Assembly (NCBI GenBank): GCA_046233115.1
Contig: JBJXHM010000015.1
Coordinates: forward strand, 114,146 to 178,145
Length of the DNA: 64,000 bases
From: JACOMY01 sp046233115
Lineage (GTDB): Bacteria > Pseudomonadota > Alphaproteobacteria > Kiloniellales > JACOMY01
Direction of reading: 5' to 3'
Of this stretch, positions 1-8,728 are shown piece after piece. Below the pieces are notes generated by a model. It was not told the DNA's origin. It worked only from the letters and a program-made list of their open reading frames with translations, and searched no databases. Both the position numbers and the translations under genes were made by a program. Each line of letters starts with the position of its first letter. Positions within the stretch are counted from its first letter, which is position 1.

Positions 1-803
1 GTGGCGGCGTCGTCCGCCAGGCTGTGAACATAGTCGAGTGCCCGGGCAATAGCGCTGTTCTTGAACAGCACGACGCCCTTCGCCACCCGCAGCGGCACCA
101 CCTCCAGCGCAGCGGCTCCACCGAGCGGCTGAGCATCGCGGTAGAGCCCGGCCAGCAGCGCCAGGGTTCCAACGCCGTGGCCGGGGTTGCTGTTCAGTCC
201 GCCTGCGCCGGGATCGCTAGCGCGATCCGACGCCGGAATCTCGGTGAAGTCGCGTTGTAGCGTCTGGCTCACGTGCGGCGGCGTCGAGCTGTGCCCTGGG
301 TCGTAACCGGTGTCGAGATGCGCGATCCGAACCCGCTCTTCGGGGGCTGGCGCCCCCACGCGATCGCGCGCGTCACCCAGCTGGCTGTAGGCCTTGCCGG
401 CGAACCAGAGCGCTTCAGGCCCGGCGGCGTAGATGTCGGTGTCCGGAGGCTCCGGCGCGCCGCACTCCCCCAGGATGCCGAAGGACTGCCTGGCCTCGCT
501 TGCCCAGATCCAGGACTGCTCGATATCGGGCTCGGCAAATGCGATTCCGGCGGCCCCCGCCACCCCGAGACCCTGGTCCAGCAAGGCGTGGCACAGGTCC
601 CAAGGGTTGGCGCCCTCGTCTTCCACCGCGGCCAGATGCCAGACCGGCGCGTCCCGCACGCCCAGGCCGCGGTGTGACTCAGCCTCTATGCTTGGCAGAA
701 GCGGGCTCAGCGCAACCTGCCGCGCGCTGTCGCCCAAGGCAAGAGTCCCGGTTTTCGCATCACGATGCGCTTTGACGAGGAACTGCGGACTCAGCGATAC
801 CAT
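1..803 (-). CDS. S8 (subtilisin-like) serine peptidase, N-terminal part, cut by the left window edge
   Basis: The minus strand is open from an ATG at 803 to the window edge (267 codons). The motif IAHLDTGYDPGH carries a catalytic-type Asp near residue 164, and NPGHGVGTLALLAG carries a catalytic-type His near residue 209. This is the Asp-then-His order of subtilases; the catalytic Ser would lie beyond the edge. The first ~150 residues show no signal peptide and look like a divergent prodomain or N-terminal extension. A GGGGGA Shine-Dalgarno lies 6-7 bases before the ATG. The family hydrolyses peptide bonds; the substrate and the location of the enzyme cannot be read from this fragment. Completeness cannot be judged. 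Confidence 0.75.
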   Translation of the reverse strand, partial: MVSLSPQFLVKAHRDAKTGTLALGDSARQVALSPLLPSIEAESHRGLGVRDAPVWHLAAVEDEGANPWDLCHALLDQGLGVAGAAGIAFAEPDIEQSWIWASEARQSFGILGECGAPEPPDTDIYAAGPEALWFAGKAYSQLGDARDRVGAPAPEERVRIAHLDTGYDPGHSSTPPHVSQTLQRDFTEIPASDRASDPGAGGLNSNPGHGVGTLALLAGLYRDAQPLGGAAALEVVPLRVAKGVVLFKNSAIARALDYVHSLADDAA

Positions 804-1139
804 CGGATCCCCCGCACAGCTTCTTGTTCCGGAGTATTCCGGCCCTACCATTGCTCGGCTACGATAGTCCAGAACACGACTTAATAGAGAAAATCGCCAT
901 TGCAGGCATCTCACCCTCCCATGATTCGCCCATAATCTCGCGGTTCATGGTCAACAGGCACCCCAATGCTCCAATTCATTGCAGGAACGGACCAGCTTTG
1001 ACTCTTGCATCACCTGGCCAGTGCGGAGCTTTCCACAAAAACACTATACCAAGCGGCAGTTAAAAACAATTAATTTTCGCAATTTCTTTAATTTTTACCA
1101 TCAAGACACACAGTGGCTTCGTGTGCCTGCGGGACGTCG
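804..1139. other. Intergenic region, no gene seen
   Basis: This stretch separates two minus-strand genes. Its right part (about 1030-1110) is AT-rich, unlike the neighbouring genes, and may hold the promoter of the S8 peptidase gene. No convincing ORF, RNA gene or long inverted repeat was seen. Confidence 0.5.
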
Positions 1140-1631
1140 CTACTGCTCACCACCCGGCGCCGCCGTTCTGCTGATGGCAACGCCGCGGGAGAGGAAGGAG
1201 ATACCCTGCGTCCCGGCACCGCCAATCATGATGGCCTCAATCACCGGCGAGACCACCGGCGTGGCGGACTGCCACTCGACGATGTAGTTCGCCCCGACGC
1301 CGCCCTTGTCGTCGGAGATCGCCGTCAGGAAGCTCTTCGATTCAAGCGATCCCAAGGTCACCGGCGCGGCGAGCAGCTCGGTCAGGAGCTGTCCTGCCTG
1401 ATCGTAGTAGGCCACCCGTTCCAGGCTGATCTCGCTCTCGGGATCGACGTTGTGTACCACCAGGGTCGAGGCCAGACGCTCGCGCCGGTTCTCCTGCGTG
1501 TAGACGCGTGAGTAGGAGGGCACGTAGACGGTCTCGCCTAGCCACCGCATCAGGCCCGAGGGCTCCTCGGCAAGCGCAAGCGGCGATCCGGCCAGCAGGA
1601 AGGCCAAGTAGAGAATCAGAGACTTCGCCAT
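1140..1631 (-). CDS. Exported DUF3124-family protein
   Basis: This is a protein of about 163 residues with an N-terminal signal peptide (MAKSLILYLAFLLAG, ending near LALAEE). The remainder resembles the DUF3124 family: an Ig-like beta-rich domain with the segment VYTQENRRERLASTLVVHN and a following YYDQAGQLL. Function is unknown in the family; the signal peptide places it in the periplasm. The start chosen is the second in-frame ATG (1631), preceded by GGCGAGAG; an ATG at 1649 would only lengthen the N-terminus before the hydrophobic segment. The gene stands alone, with the S8 peptidase gene 336 bases downstream on the same strand. Confidence 0.7.
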   Translation of the reverse strand: MAKSLILYLAFLLAGSPLALAEEPSGLMRWLGETVYVPSYSRVYTQENRRERLASTLVVHNVDPESEISLERVAYYDQAGQLLTELLAAPVTLGSLESKSFLTAISDDKGGVGANYIVEWQSATPVVSPVIEAIMIGGAGTQGISFLSRGVAISRTAAPGGEQ

Positions 1632-1881
1632 CGCTCTCGCCGCTTCCATCGGTCAATCCGCAGTGGAGCCATCTTCCTAGGATCGCGCCCTGGGATCAAT
1701 CCCGACCAGAATCGGCCTGACGCTCCGGCACGGCGGCCGCCCCCCTCCGCCACCGACAGGTCGTGGTACGCGGCCATCGGTTTGCCATGCCGATGGAGAT
1801 GTTCGGCGGTAGCCAATGTTCGGCGCCGGCCCGATCGGCACGGATGCCGGTCCCACACAAAGCTACGGGACCGGCGTCCTC

Positions 1882-4119
1882 TCAATAGGTCAGGAGATCC
1901 TCGATCCGGATCGGAAAGCGGCGGATGCGCTTACCGGTCGCGTGCCAGATGGCATTGGCAATGGCGCCCACGGTTCCGGTTACCCCGATTTCACCAACCC
2001 CCTTGATGCCGAGGGCGTTCACGTAGGGGTCGTCCTCATGGACGGTGATGACCTCGAGCCCGGAGACGTCGGCATTTACCGGCAGATGGTAACCGGCGAG
2101 ATCGGCATTCATGATCCGGCCGGTGCGGGGATCGTGGCGCGCCTCCTCGTGCAGGGCGAAGGAGATGCCCCAGATCATCCCGCCCATGAGCTGGCTCTCG
2201 GTCAGTCGGGGGTTGATGATCCGTCCCGCGGCAAAGGCGCCAACCAGCCGCGTCACCCGCATCTGGAAGAGGTCGGGATCGACCGTCACCTCGGCAAAGA
2301 CCGCGCCGTGGGAGCTCATCGCATAGTTGGCCGCATCCTCCGGCGGGCGGGAGGCGCTGCCGCTTCCGGTCACCTCGGCACCGCCGGCGCGGGCGATGAT
2401 GTCGACGAAGGACTCGCTCCGGCTGTCATCGCCCTCGACGGTAAGCCGGCCGCCCCGCGGCACCAGCCTGGCGTTGCCGGCACCGTGCAGCGGCGAGGCG
2501 GGGTCCGCCGCTGCGCGTTCCCCCAGCCGCCGGATCACGTCGCTACCGGCCGCGTGCAGCGCGCTGCCCGCCGTCGCGGTGTGGCCGGAGCCGCCGGCGA
2601 TGCCGCCGTCCGGCAGGCTGGAGTGTCCGGCACGAAACTCCAGCTTCTCCAGCGGCAGGCCGAGGCTGTCCGCCGCGATCTGCGCGAGCGCAGTCCAGGC
2701 CCCCTGCCCCATATCGATGGCCGAGGTTTCGACCAGCGCCGTGCCGTCGGGGCGCAGCGTGGCGCGCGCCTCGGCGGCGAACATCGGACAGGGGAAGAGC
2801 GCCGTGCCCATGCCCCAGCCGACCAGCATCCCCGCCTGGTCGCGAAGCTGCCCCGGCTGCAGCGGCCGCCCAGCCCAGCCGAAGCGCGTCGCCGCCTGGG
2901 CATAGCACTCCCGCAGCGCCTTGGAGGAATAGGGGCGGCCGGTACCGGGTTCCGTCTCCGCATAGTTGCGCAGGCGGAAGTCCAGAGGATCGATCCCGGC
3001 GGCCTCCGCCATCTCGTCCAGAGCACACTCGAGCGCTGCCGAGCCGGAGGCCTCGCCGGGCGCCCGCATCGGCCCGGGCGTGCCGATGTCGAGCCGCACG
3101 GCGCGATGGGTGGAGCGCAGGGCGCCCGCCGCATAAAGGCCCTGCGAGGCCCCTGCCGCCGACTCCACGAAATTGTCGAAGGACGAGGTCGCGGCGAGCC
3201 CCTCGTGGTCGATGACGGTAAGCGCGGCGGCCTCGTCGATTCCGAGGCGCAGCCGCTGGCGCGTTGCGCCGCGATGGCCGACGGGGCCGAACATCTGCTG
3301 CCGGGTCAGCATCAGCTTCACCGGCCGCCCGGACAGGCGCGCGCCGAGGATCGCCAGCACCTGCGGACCCGTGATGAAAGCCTTGGACCCGAAACCGCCA
3401 CCGAGATAGGGGCTGCGCAGGGTAACGTTCTCCGCCGGAATGCCGAAGAAGTAGGCATAGCCTGCGCAGGTCAGCGCGAGCGCCTGGCTCGGCAGGTCCA
3501 AGGTCAGACGATCGCCCTCCCAGGACGCGACGACGGCATGAGTCTCCATCGCGTTGTGGTACTGCGCGGGGGTCTCGTAGCGCAGGTCGAGCGAGCGGAC
3601 GGCCGCCCTGTGCCCGGCCTCGACGTCGCCGTGCTCGACCGCGGCCGGCGTGCCGAAACCCTGCGGCTCGAAGGAGAAGGGCTCGCCGTCATCCAAGGTC
3701 GTGCGCGCCGGCTGCGCCTCGTAGCGCGGGCTCAAGAGGCGAGCGCCTTCCGTCGCGGCCTCCAGGGTCTCGCCCAGCACCAGGGCGATCGGCTGGCCGG
3801 CATAGCGGACCGAGTCGTCCTGCAGCACCTCGATGCGGAAGGAGAACATGGTGGGTTTGGCCGAGGGATCGCCCTGCAGCGCGGGCCGGTTCTGCGGCGT
3901 GATCACGTGGGCCACGCCGGGATGGGCTTCCGCCGCGGTAACGTCGAGATGGGCGACCCGGCCGCGCGCGATCGTTGCCGGCACGAGGACGGCGTGAAGC
4001 AGGCCGGCGGGCGCATTGTCGGCGGCGAAGGTGGCGGCGCCGGTCACCTTGGCGATGCCATCGCGGCGGGTGACCGGCTGGCCCGAGTTCGAGCCGAAGC
4101 GGGTGAGGGTCTCAGACAT
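1882..4119 (-). CDS. Molybdopterin-binding subunit of an aldehyde oxidoreductase (xanthine dehydrogenase family, PaoC-like)
   Basis: This 745-residue large subunit binds the molybdenum cofactor and oxidises a small organic substrate, probably an aldehyde. The visible family motifs are the GGGFGSK cofactor loop, MRAPGEASGSAALE, and GVGEIGVTGT near the C-terminus, whose Glu is the usual catalytic base. The N-terminus (SGQPVTRRDGIAKVTGAATF) is the standard beginning of the aldehyde oxidase a/b hammerhead domain. The ATG at 4119 overlaps the end of the FAD-subunit gene by 8 bases, so translation is coupled. It is the third gene of an Fe-S / FAD / Mo operon, the order of E. coli paoABC. No chaperone (PaoD/XdhC) gene lies in the window. 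The precise substrate is not readable. Confidence 0.9.
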   Translation of the reverse strand: MSETLTRFGSNSGQPVTRRDGIAKVTGAATFAADNAPAGLLHAVLVPATIARGRVAHLDVTAAEAHPGVAHVITPQNRPALQGDPSAKPTMFSFRIEVLQDDSVRYAGQPIALVLGETLEAATEGARLLSPRYEAQPARTTLDDGEPFSFEPQGFGTPAAVEHGDVEAGHRAAVRSLDLRYETPAQYHNAMETHAVVASWEGDRLTLDLPSQALALTCAGYAYFFGIPAENVTLRSPYLGGGFGSKAFITGPQVLAILGARLSGRPVKLMLTRQQMFGPVGHRGATRQRLRLGIDEAAALTVIDHEGLAATSSFDNFVESAAGASQGLYAAGALRSTHRAVRLDIGTPGPMRAPGEASGSAALECALDEMAEAAGIDPLDFRLRNYAETEPGTGRPYSSKALRECYAQAATRFGWAGRPLQPGQLRDQAGMLVGWGMGTALFPCPMFAAEARATLRPDGTALVETSAIDMGQGAWTALAQIAADSLGLPLEKLEFRAGHSSLPDGGIAGGSGHTATAGSALHAAGSDVIRRLGERAAADPASPLHGAGNARLVPRGGRLTVEGDDSRSESFVDIIARAGGAEVTGSGSASRPPEDAANYAMSSHGAVFAEVTVDPDLFQMRVTRLVGAFAAGRIINPRLTESQLMGGMIWGISFALHEEARHDPRTGRIMNADLAGYHLPVNADVSGLEVITVHEDDPYVNALGIKGVGEIGVTGTVGAIANAIWHATGKRIRRFPIRIEDLLTY

Positions 4120-5164
4120 GGGCAGGGTCCCCGACAGGAGCGAAGGGAGAGGCAGGCAGCGCAGGCATCCGCGCCGGCGTGCCGGCCGCGGCCATCGCCA
4201 GCGCGCGGATGGCGGTGCGGCGGGCAAGCTCGATCTTCCAGGCGTTGCGTCCCGAGGGCGCGCTGCCGGCCAGCAGGGCCACCGCCGCGCGTTCGAAGAC
4301 CGCGGTTTCCGGTGCCTCGCCGGCCAGCAGCGCCTCGGCCTCGGCCACCCGCCAGGGCTTGGCAGCGACCGCTCCGAGGGCCAGCCGAGCCTCGGCGATG
4401 CGCCCGCCCTCCATCCTGAGCGCCGCGGCGCAGGAGGCGACGGCGAAGGCAAAGGAAGTCCGCTCCCGCACCTTCAGATAGCGGGCATTGGCTGAAAAGG
4501 CCGCCGCCTCGGCCGGCAGGCGGATCGCCAGGATCAGCGCGCCGGGCTCAAGTGCCGTCTCGCGCTCCGGCGCCTCATCCGGCAGGAGGAGGAAGTCGAC
4601 AAGAGGGATCTCGCTTTTGCCGCTTGGGCCCGCCACCTCGACCACGGCATCGAGCGCGGCGAGCGGCACGCAGAGGTCCGAAGGGCTCGTCGCGATGCAG
4701 GCCTCGCTCCAGCCCAGCACGGCGAGGTTGCCGTTGTCGCCCTCCCGCGCAGCGCAGCCGCTGCCGGGCACACGGCGGTTGCAGGCGGCCTCGGGGGTCT
4801 GGAAGTAGGCGCAGCGGGTCCGCTGCATCAGGTTGCCGCCGAGCGTGGCGGCATTGCGGAGCTGCCCGGATGCGCCGGAAAGCAGGGCCTCGGCGACCAT
4901 GGGGAAGCGCCGCGACAGCTCCGGGTGATCCGCGACCTCGGCATTGCTGACGAGCGCACCGATCCGGGTGGAGCCGTCGGCCAGGGTTTCGACAGCACGA
5001 AGCCCCGGCAGGCGCGTGATGTCGATCACCTTCGCCGGCTGCAAAGCACCGGTCTTCATCAGGTCGACGAGATTGGTACCGCCGGCGAGCCAGGCGGCAC
5101 CGGGCTCCCAGGCGGTGACCGCCTCCTCCAGAGTGGCGGGCTGGATGAACTCGAACTGCTTCAC
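4112..5164 (-). CDS. FAD-binding subunit of the aldehyde oxidoreductase (PaoB-like, with extra cysteines)
   Basis: This 350-residue medium subunit carries the FAD-binding fold of CO-dehydrogenase-type flavoproteins: WLAGGTNLVDLMK near residue 25 and ASGQLRNAATLGGNLMQRT near residue 100. It relays electrons from the molybdenum subunit to the acceptor. After the FAD loop it has a cysteine-bearing insertion (RCAYF, AACNRR, PGSGCAA), the type that holds an extra [4Fe-4S] cluster in PaoB and in hydroxybenzoyl-CoA reductase beta subunits. A fourth Cys could be the one in SPSDLCVPL. Translation starts at a GTG that overlaps the TGA of the upstream Fe-S gene (GTGA), and the end overlaps the Mo-subunit gene by 8 bases, so the three genes are coupled. 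Confidence 0.9.
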   Translation of the reverse strand: MKQFEFIQPATLEEAVTAWEPGAAWLAGGTNLVDLMKTGALQPAKVIDITRLPGLRAVETLADGSTRIGALVSNAEVADHPELSRRFPMVAEALLSGASGQLRNAATLGGNLMQRTRCAYFQTPEAACNRRVPGSGCAAREGDNGNLAVLGWSEACIATSPSDLCVPLAALDAVVEVAGPSGKSEIPLVDFLLLPDEAPERETALEPGALILAIRLPAEAAAFSANARYLKVRERTSFAFAVASCAAALRMEGGRIAEARLALGAVAAKPWRVAEAEALLAGEAPETAVFERAAVALLAGSAPSGRNAWKIELARRTAIRALAMAAAGTPARMPALPASPFAPVGDPAHV

Positions 5165-5658
5165 GCCGCGTCTCCCCGCTCCTGCGCCGCCATCCGGCGC
5201 GTCGCCTCCAGCACGGCCCGCGTGATGCCGTGGTAGGCGGCGCAGCGGCAGAGGTTGCCGCTCATCCCCTCACGGATCCGCTCCGGGTCCTCGCCCGCGC
5301 GGCCCTCCGCGATCAGCCCCACCGCGCTCATGATCTGGCCCGGCGTGCAGTAGCCGCACTGGAAGGCGTCGTTCTCAATGAAGGCGCTTTGCACCGGGTG
5401 CAGCTCCTCCCCGTTCGAGAGCCCTTCGATGGTGGTCACCTCGGCCCCGTCGAGCGTCGCCGCCAGGACCAGGCAGGCATTCACCCGCCGCTGGTTCAGG
5501 AGGACCGTGCAGGCGCCGCACTGGCCGCGGTCGCAGCCCTTCTTGGTGCCGGGCAGCGCCAGGCGGTCGCGCAGCAGATCGAGCAGCGTCACGCGCGTAT
5601 CGTCCAGCGCGATCTCACGGAGCGCGCCGTTGATGGTCAGGGCAATGGAGCGTCGCAT
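5161..5658 (-). CDS. [2Fe-2S] subunit of the aldehyde oxidoreductase (PaoA-like)
   Basis: This 165-residue small subunit carries two [2Fe-2S] clusters. The plant-ferredoxin type cluster is bound by CDRGQCGAC and a Cys in RRVNAC; the C-terminal helical cluster by CGYCTPGQ and GNLCRC. It passes electrons from the molybdenum site towards FAD. The ATG at 5658 is preceded by a strong AAGGGAGGA Shine-Dalgarno. Unlike E. coli PaoA, no twin-arginine signal is seen, so a cytoplasmic complex is inferred. It is the first gene of the operon, and its stop codon overlaps the GTG start of the FAD-subunit gene. A TetR-type gene is transcribed away from it 152 bases upstream. Confidence 0.92.
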   Translation of the reverse strand: MRRSIALTINGALREIALDDTRVTLLDLLRDRLALPGTKKGCDRGQCGACTVLLNQRRVNACLVLAATLDGAEVTTIEGLSNGEELHPVQSAFIENDAFQCGYCTPGQIMSAVGLIAEGRAGEDPERIREGMSGNLCRCAAYHGITRAVLEATRRMAAQERGDAA

Positions 5659-5702
5659 GCGTCCTCCCTTCCTATGGTGATGAGCCAAGGTCCGCCGGCC
5701 TC

Positions 5703-5755
5703 GCCTCCTGACGGAGGAGGCCCTATGGTGACCCTTGAGGAACGCTCCAGCGTTC
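5703..5755. promoter_or_regulatory. Candidate TetR operators between the oxidoreductase operon and the TetR gene
   Basis: The 152-base divergent intergenic region contains a perfect inverted repeat at 5740-5755: GAACGCT, two spacer bases, AGCGTTC. A second repeat is at 5703-5721 (GCCTCC, 7 bases, GGAGGC). A palindrome between a TetR gene and a divergent operon is the usual arrangement for autoregulation and repression of the neighbour. Binding by the adjacent regulator is inferred, not shown. Confidence 0.5.
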
Positions 5756-5810
5756 TCCTGCATAGTTATGTGGAGTACCCCTCCGTTTTTCAAGAGAGAG
5801 CCGACCTTTG

Positions 5811-6380
5811 GTGGAAGCCCGCAAACGCAGACCGCGTTCCGACGCCTTGAAGAACCGCGATCGTCTGATCGATGCGGCCAAGGACGTCCTCGGCAAGGGC
5901 GGCCCCAATGCCAGCCTGGAGGCGGTGGCGCGCCGGGCGGGCGTGGGGATCGCGACGCTCTACCGGCACTTTCCGAGCCGCGAGGCGCTGTTCCATGCCG
6001 TCTTCAGCAAGGAGCTGGAGCAGCTGGCCGAAGCCGCGGAAGGACTGGTCGGCAGTGCCGACCCACTTGGCTCTCTGCGCGACTGGCTGCATGCCAACGT
6101 GGCGGTCGTGGAGACCAAGCGCGGCATGCTGGGCGCCCTCTCCATGGTGATGACGGAGGAATCGAAGCAGTCCTACAGCGCAATGTCGGGCCGCATCAGC
6201 GCAGCCGTGGACCGCCTGCTGCAGGAGGCGGTCGAGGCCGGCCAGATCCGCGCCGACGTCAGTGCCGACGACCTGCTGCAGACCATGTACGCCCTCTGCT
6301 ACGCGCGAGAGCCCGGCCCCGGCTGGCGGGATCAGGTGGTACGCCTGCTCGACATCTTCGTCGCGGGCTTGAAGCGCTGA
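5811..6380 (+). CDS. TetR/AcrR-family transcriptional regulator
   Basis: This protein of about 189 residues has an N-terminal helix-turn-helix (residues ~12-60) with the TetR signature SLEAVARRAGVGIATLYRHF, and a helical ligand-binding domain after it. It is probably a repressor of the divergent aldehyde oxidoreductase operon and of itself, acting at the palindromes between the two genes. The start is taken as GTG at 5811; a TTG directly before it (5808) is possible, and AAGAGAGAG lies upstream. The effector is unknown; a substrate aldehyde or related compound is a reasonable guess from context only. The gene is convergent with the TPR-sulfotransferase gene. Confidence 0.88.
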   Translation: MEARKRRPRSDALKNRDRLIDAAKDVLGKGGPNASLEAVARRAGVGIATLYRHFPSREALFHAVFSKELEQLAEAAEGLVGSADPLGSLRDWLHANVAVVETKRGMLGALSMVMTEESKQSYSAMSGRISAAVDRLLQEAVEAGQIRADVSADDLLQTMYALCYAREPGPGWRDQVVRLLDIFVAGLKR

Positions 6381-6416
6381 GGCTTCGGCCGGACCGACGA
6401 GGAGCTACGCAGCGGC

Positions 6417-8675
6417 CTAGTCGGGCAGATCCCGCAGCCCTTCCAGCAAGGGGCCCAGGTACCGTTCGTAATGCCGCCACTGCCCGATGGAACTGTCGTA
6501 GATCGGCTGACGAACCTGCCACAGACTGGCGGTCCTCACGGCGCGTTCGGTCTCGTGGAACTTCAAGACGCCCTCGTCCCAGTCCAAACCGCAAAACGAC
6601 AACAGACGTCGGCTCGTTCCCGCCTGGTCCGTGATCGTGTCCTCGTAGTCGATTTCCAGCATCGGGATCGGCAGCACCGCACGCCAATGGGCCATCCATC
6701 GCCGATAGACGCGGTAGTAGTCAGCTAGCTTCCCGAGATCATAGGCGTAGGAATGGAAGCCCTGGAAATTCTGAAAGAAGATCGACAGGCAGGTGTCGCG
6801 CGGATCGCGTCGGCAGTGGATAATCCTTGCCTTGGGAAAGAGCACCGCGATCAATCCGAGGTGGGCGAAGTTGAGCGGCATCTTGTCGGTGACCCGCGGC
6901 GCATCCCGATCGACTTCGGAGAGAGCCGTCAGGTAGCGGCCGGCCAGGGTTCGGGCGGACTCCCGGGTCAGCTTGCTGAGGCACCGGGGATAGGGCGCGG
7001 CCGCTCCGATCGCCTCGCTCATGCCAAGCGCGAGCTGTCGTAGCTCCTGGAGCTCCCCACCGCCGGCCACATCGGGATGGGAGGCGAGGATCTGCTCGGT
7101 CAGGGTCGTCCCCGAGCGCCACATGCCGACGATGAAAATCGGCCGGGTCGAAGGATCGCCAAAATCTGCCAGCCGCTCGAACAGGTCGGGCCTGAAGACC
7201 TCGATGGCGGCGCGCAGTTCGTCCTGATCCTTTTCGGGCTCGTAGAGGTGCTCCCGATCGCGGGCGCGGTTGCCGCGGGCAAAGTAGTGAAAGGCCTCGT
7301 CATAGGCCTTGGCGCGGCCGAACTCCTTGCCGAGCGCGAAACAGAGGTTGGTCCAGACCAGGTCGTCGACATCGTCGGTCTGTTCGTCCACGTAGGCCTT
7401 GGCCTTGGCGATTTCCTCCGGCTCCAGCCGGGTCGATCCGTCGCTCGCCTTCAACATGATGGGGACGACCGAATCCGGCAGTCGCGTCCGTAGCGCGGCG
7501 ATGATCTGCCGAGATTCCTCGAACCGCCCGAGCTCGTTGAGGGCGATGACGATACCCCCCTGACAGCGTTCGATGGCGCGGGGATCGTCGCTGTCGATCG
7601 CGCGATAGGCCTCGATCGCTTCCTCGTGGCGATCCATCGTGCGCAACGCGCCCGCGATGTTCTCCCGGATCTCCGCGACGCCAGGGTTCAGCCGGTCCGC
7701 AGTGCGAAGGTGCTCCAGCGCCTCCTCACGCTCCCCGACACGCTTCAAGAGACCGGCCAGGTTGTTGTGTGGCTCGAAAGCGTTCGGAGCGAGCGCGATC
7801 GCCCGTCGGTACTGCTCGATTGCCGCGTCGACCTTCTCGGCCTTGGCATAGGCCATCCCCAGGTGGTAGTGCCCGCGCGGAGACTGTGGCGCGACCTCGA
7901 TCAATTTTCGATAGGCCTCGATCGCCTCGTCGTACAGCTCCTGTTCGTAGTAGGCGTTGCCCAGATTGAGCCAGGCATGCTCGTGCCTGGGATTCTTCCG
8001 CAATACCTCGTTCAGCAAGGGGATGGCCTTGGCGAACTCACCCTTTTGGGACAGCACGACGGAGAGGGAGACCCCGGCCTCGATGTTGCGCGGATCGACC
8101 TCGATCGCCTGTTTCAGGTGGCGTTCGGCCGCGTCCAGGCGCTTCTCGACCAAGCAGGCCAGACCCAGGTTATAGTTGGCCCGCGGATGCCTCGGCTCGA
8201 GGGCCACGGCCCGCTCCAGGGCGGCGATACCCTCCGCCTTGCGGTCCAGCATCATCAGCGCAGCGCCGAGATTGGCATGGAACTCGGGATTGCGGTCATC
8301 GATCGCGATCGCCTGCCTGATCAGGTCGGCTCCACGGTCCGGCCGCCCGGCCGTGATCGCCACCAGTCCGCGCAGGAAGATCGCGTCGGCCTGCATCGGA
8401 TTGTGGGCCAGGATTTGGCAACAAAGGCCGTCGGCTTCCTGGAACCGTCCGGCCGCGCGCAGTTGATCCGCAGTTGCCAGGGCCTGGCGCAGGTCCATGC
8501 CCCGACCGGCCGCGGGCGCCCCCATCCCGGGCATAGCGACCGTTGCCTGACCAAACGCGCCCGGCGGTGTCTTCGGTGGGGGCCCCTTCATGCTCAAAAC
8601 GTCCTGTCCTGCCAGTCCGAGATTTCCCTCCGACGTGTCTCCGCAAATTCTGGTCCCGGCCTCTACACCAATCAA
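6417..8675 (-). CDS. TPR-repeat protein fused to a sulfotransferase domain
   Basis: This is a protein of about 752 residues. Residues ~60-400 form a run of tetratricopeptide repeats (for example AWLNLGNAYYEQELYDEAIE). Residues ~510-745 form a PAPS-dependent sulfotransferase domain, with the 5'-phosphosulfate loop PIFIVGMWRSGTTL at 512-525 and a 3'-phosphate region CRRDPRDTCLSIFF at 621-634. The reaction would move a sulfuryl group from PAPS to a hydroxyl or amine acceptor, perhaps a protein or glycan held by the TPRs. No signal peptide is seen. An alternative ATG at 8591 would shorten the protein by 28 residues and removes a sequence with little resemblance to the fold. It lies downstream of the M19 peptidase gene on the same strand. 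Confidence 0.88.
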   Translation of the reverse strand: MIGVEAGTRICGDTSEGNLGLAGQDVLSMKGPPPKTPPGAFGQATVAMPGMGAPAAGRGMDLRQALATADQLRAAGRFQEADGLCCQILAHNPMQADAIFLRGLVAITAGRPDRGADLIRQAIAIDDRNPEFHANLGAALMMLDRKAEGIAALERAVALEPRHPRANYNLGLACLVEKRLDAAERHLKQAIEVDPRNIEAGVSLSVVLSQKGEFAKAIPLLNEVLRKNPRHEHAWLNLGNAYYEQELYDEAIEAYRKLIEVAPQSPRGHYHLGMAYAKAEKVDAAIEQYRRAIALAPNAFEPHNNLAGLLKRVGEREEALEHLRTADRLNPGVAEIRENIAGALRTMDRHEEAIEAYRAIDSDDPRAIERCQGGIVIALNELGRFEESRQIIAALRTRLPDSVVPIMLKASDGSTRLEPEEIAKAKAYVDEQTDDVDDLVWTNLCFALGKEFGRAKAYDEAFHYFARGNRARDREHLYEPEKDQDELRAAIEVFRPDLFERLADFGDPSTRPIFIVGMWRSGTTLTEQILASHPDVAGGGELQELRQLALGMSEAIGAAAPYPRCLSKLTRESARTLAGRYLTALSEVDRDAPRVTDKMPLNFAHLGLIAVLFPKARIIHCRRDPRDTCLSIFFQNFQGFHSYAYDLGKLADYYRVYRRWMAHWRAVLPIPMLEIDYEDTITDQAGTSRRLLSFCGLDWDEGVLKFHETERAVRTASLWQVRQPIYDSSIGQWRHYERYLGPLLEGLRDLPD

Positions 8676-8728
8676 CCCAATCGACGCTTATGCGGCAATG
8701 GGCCGAACGACGCCACCGCCGCTTCCGA

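Noticed and set aside
1816..4419. An 867-codon plus-strand frame opposite the molybdenum-subunit gene
   Set aside because: It is antisense to a clear xanthine dehydrogenase-family gene, is Arg/Gly-rich, and has no domain; high GC content opens such shadow frames.
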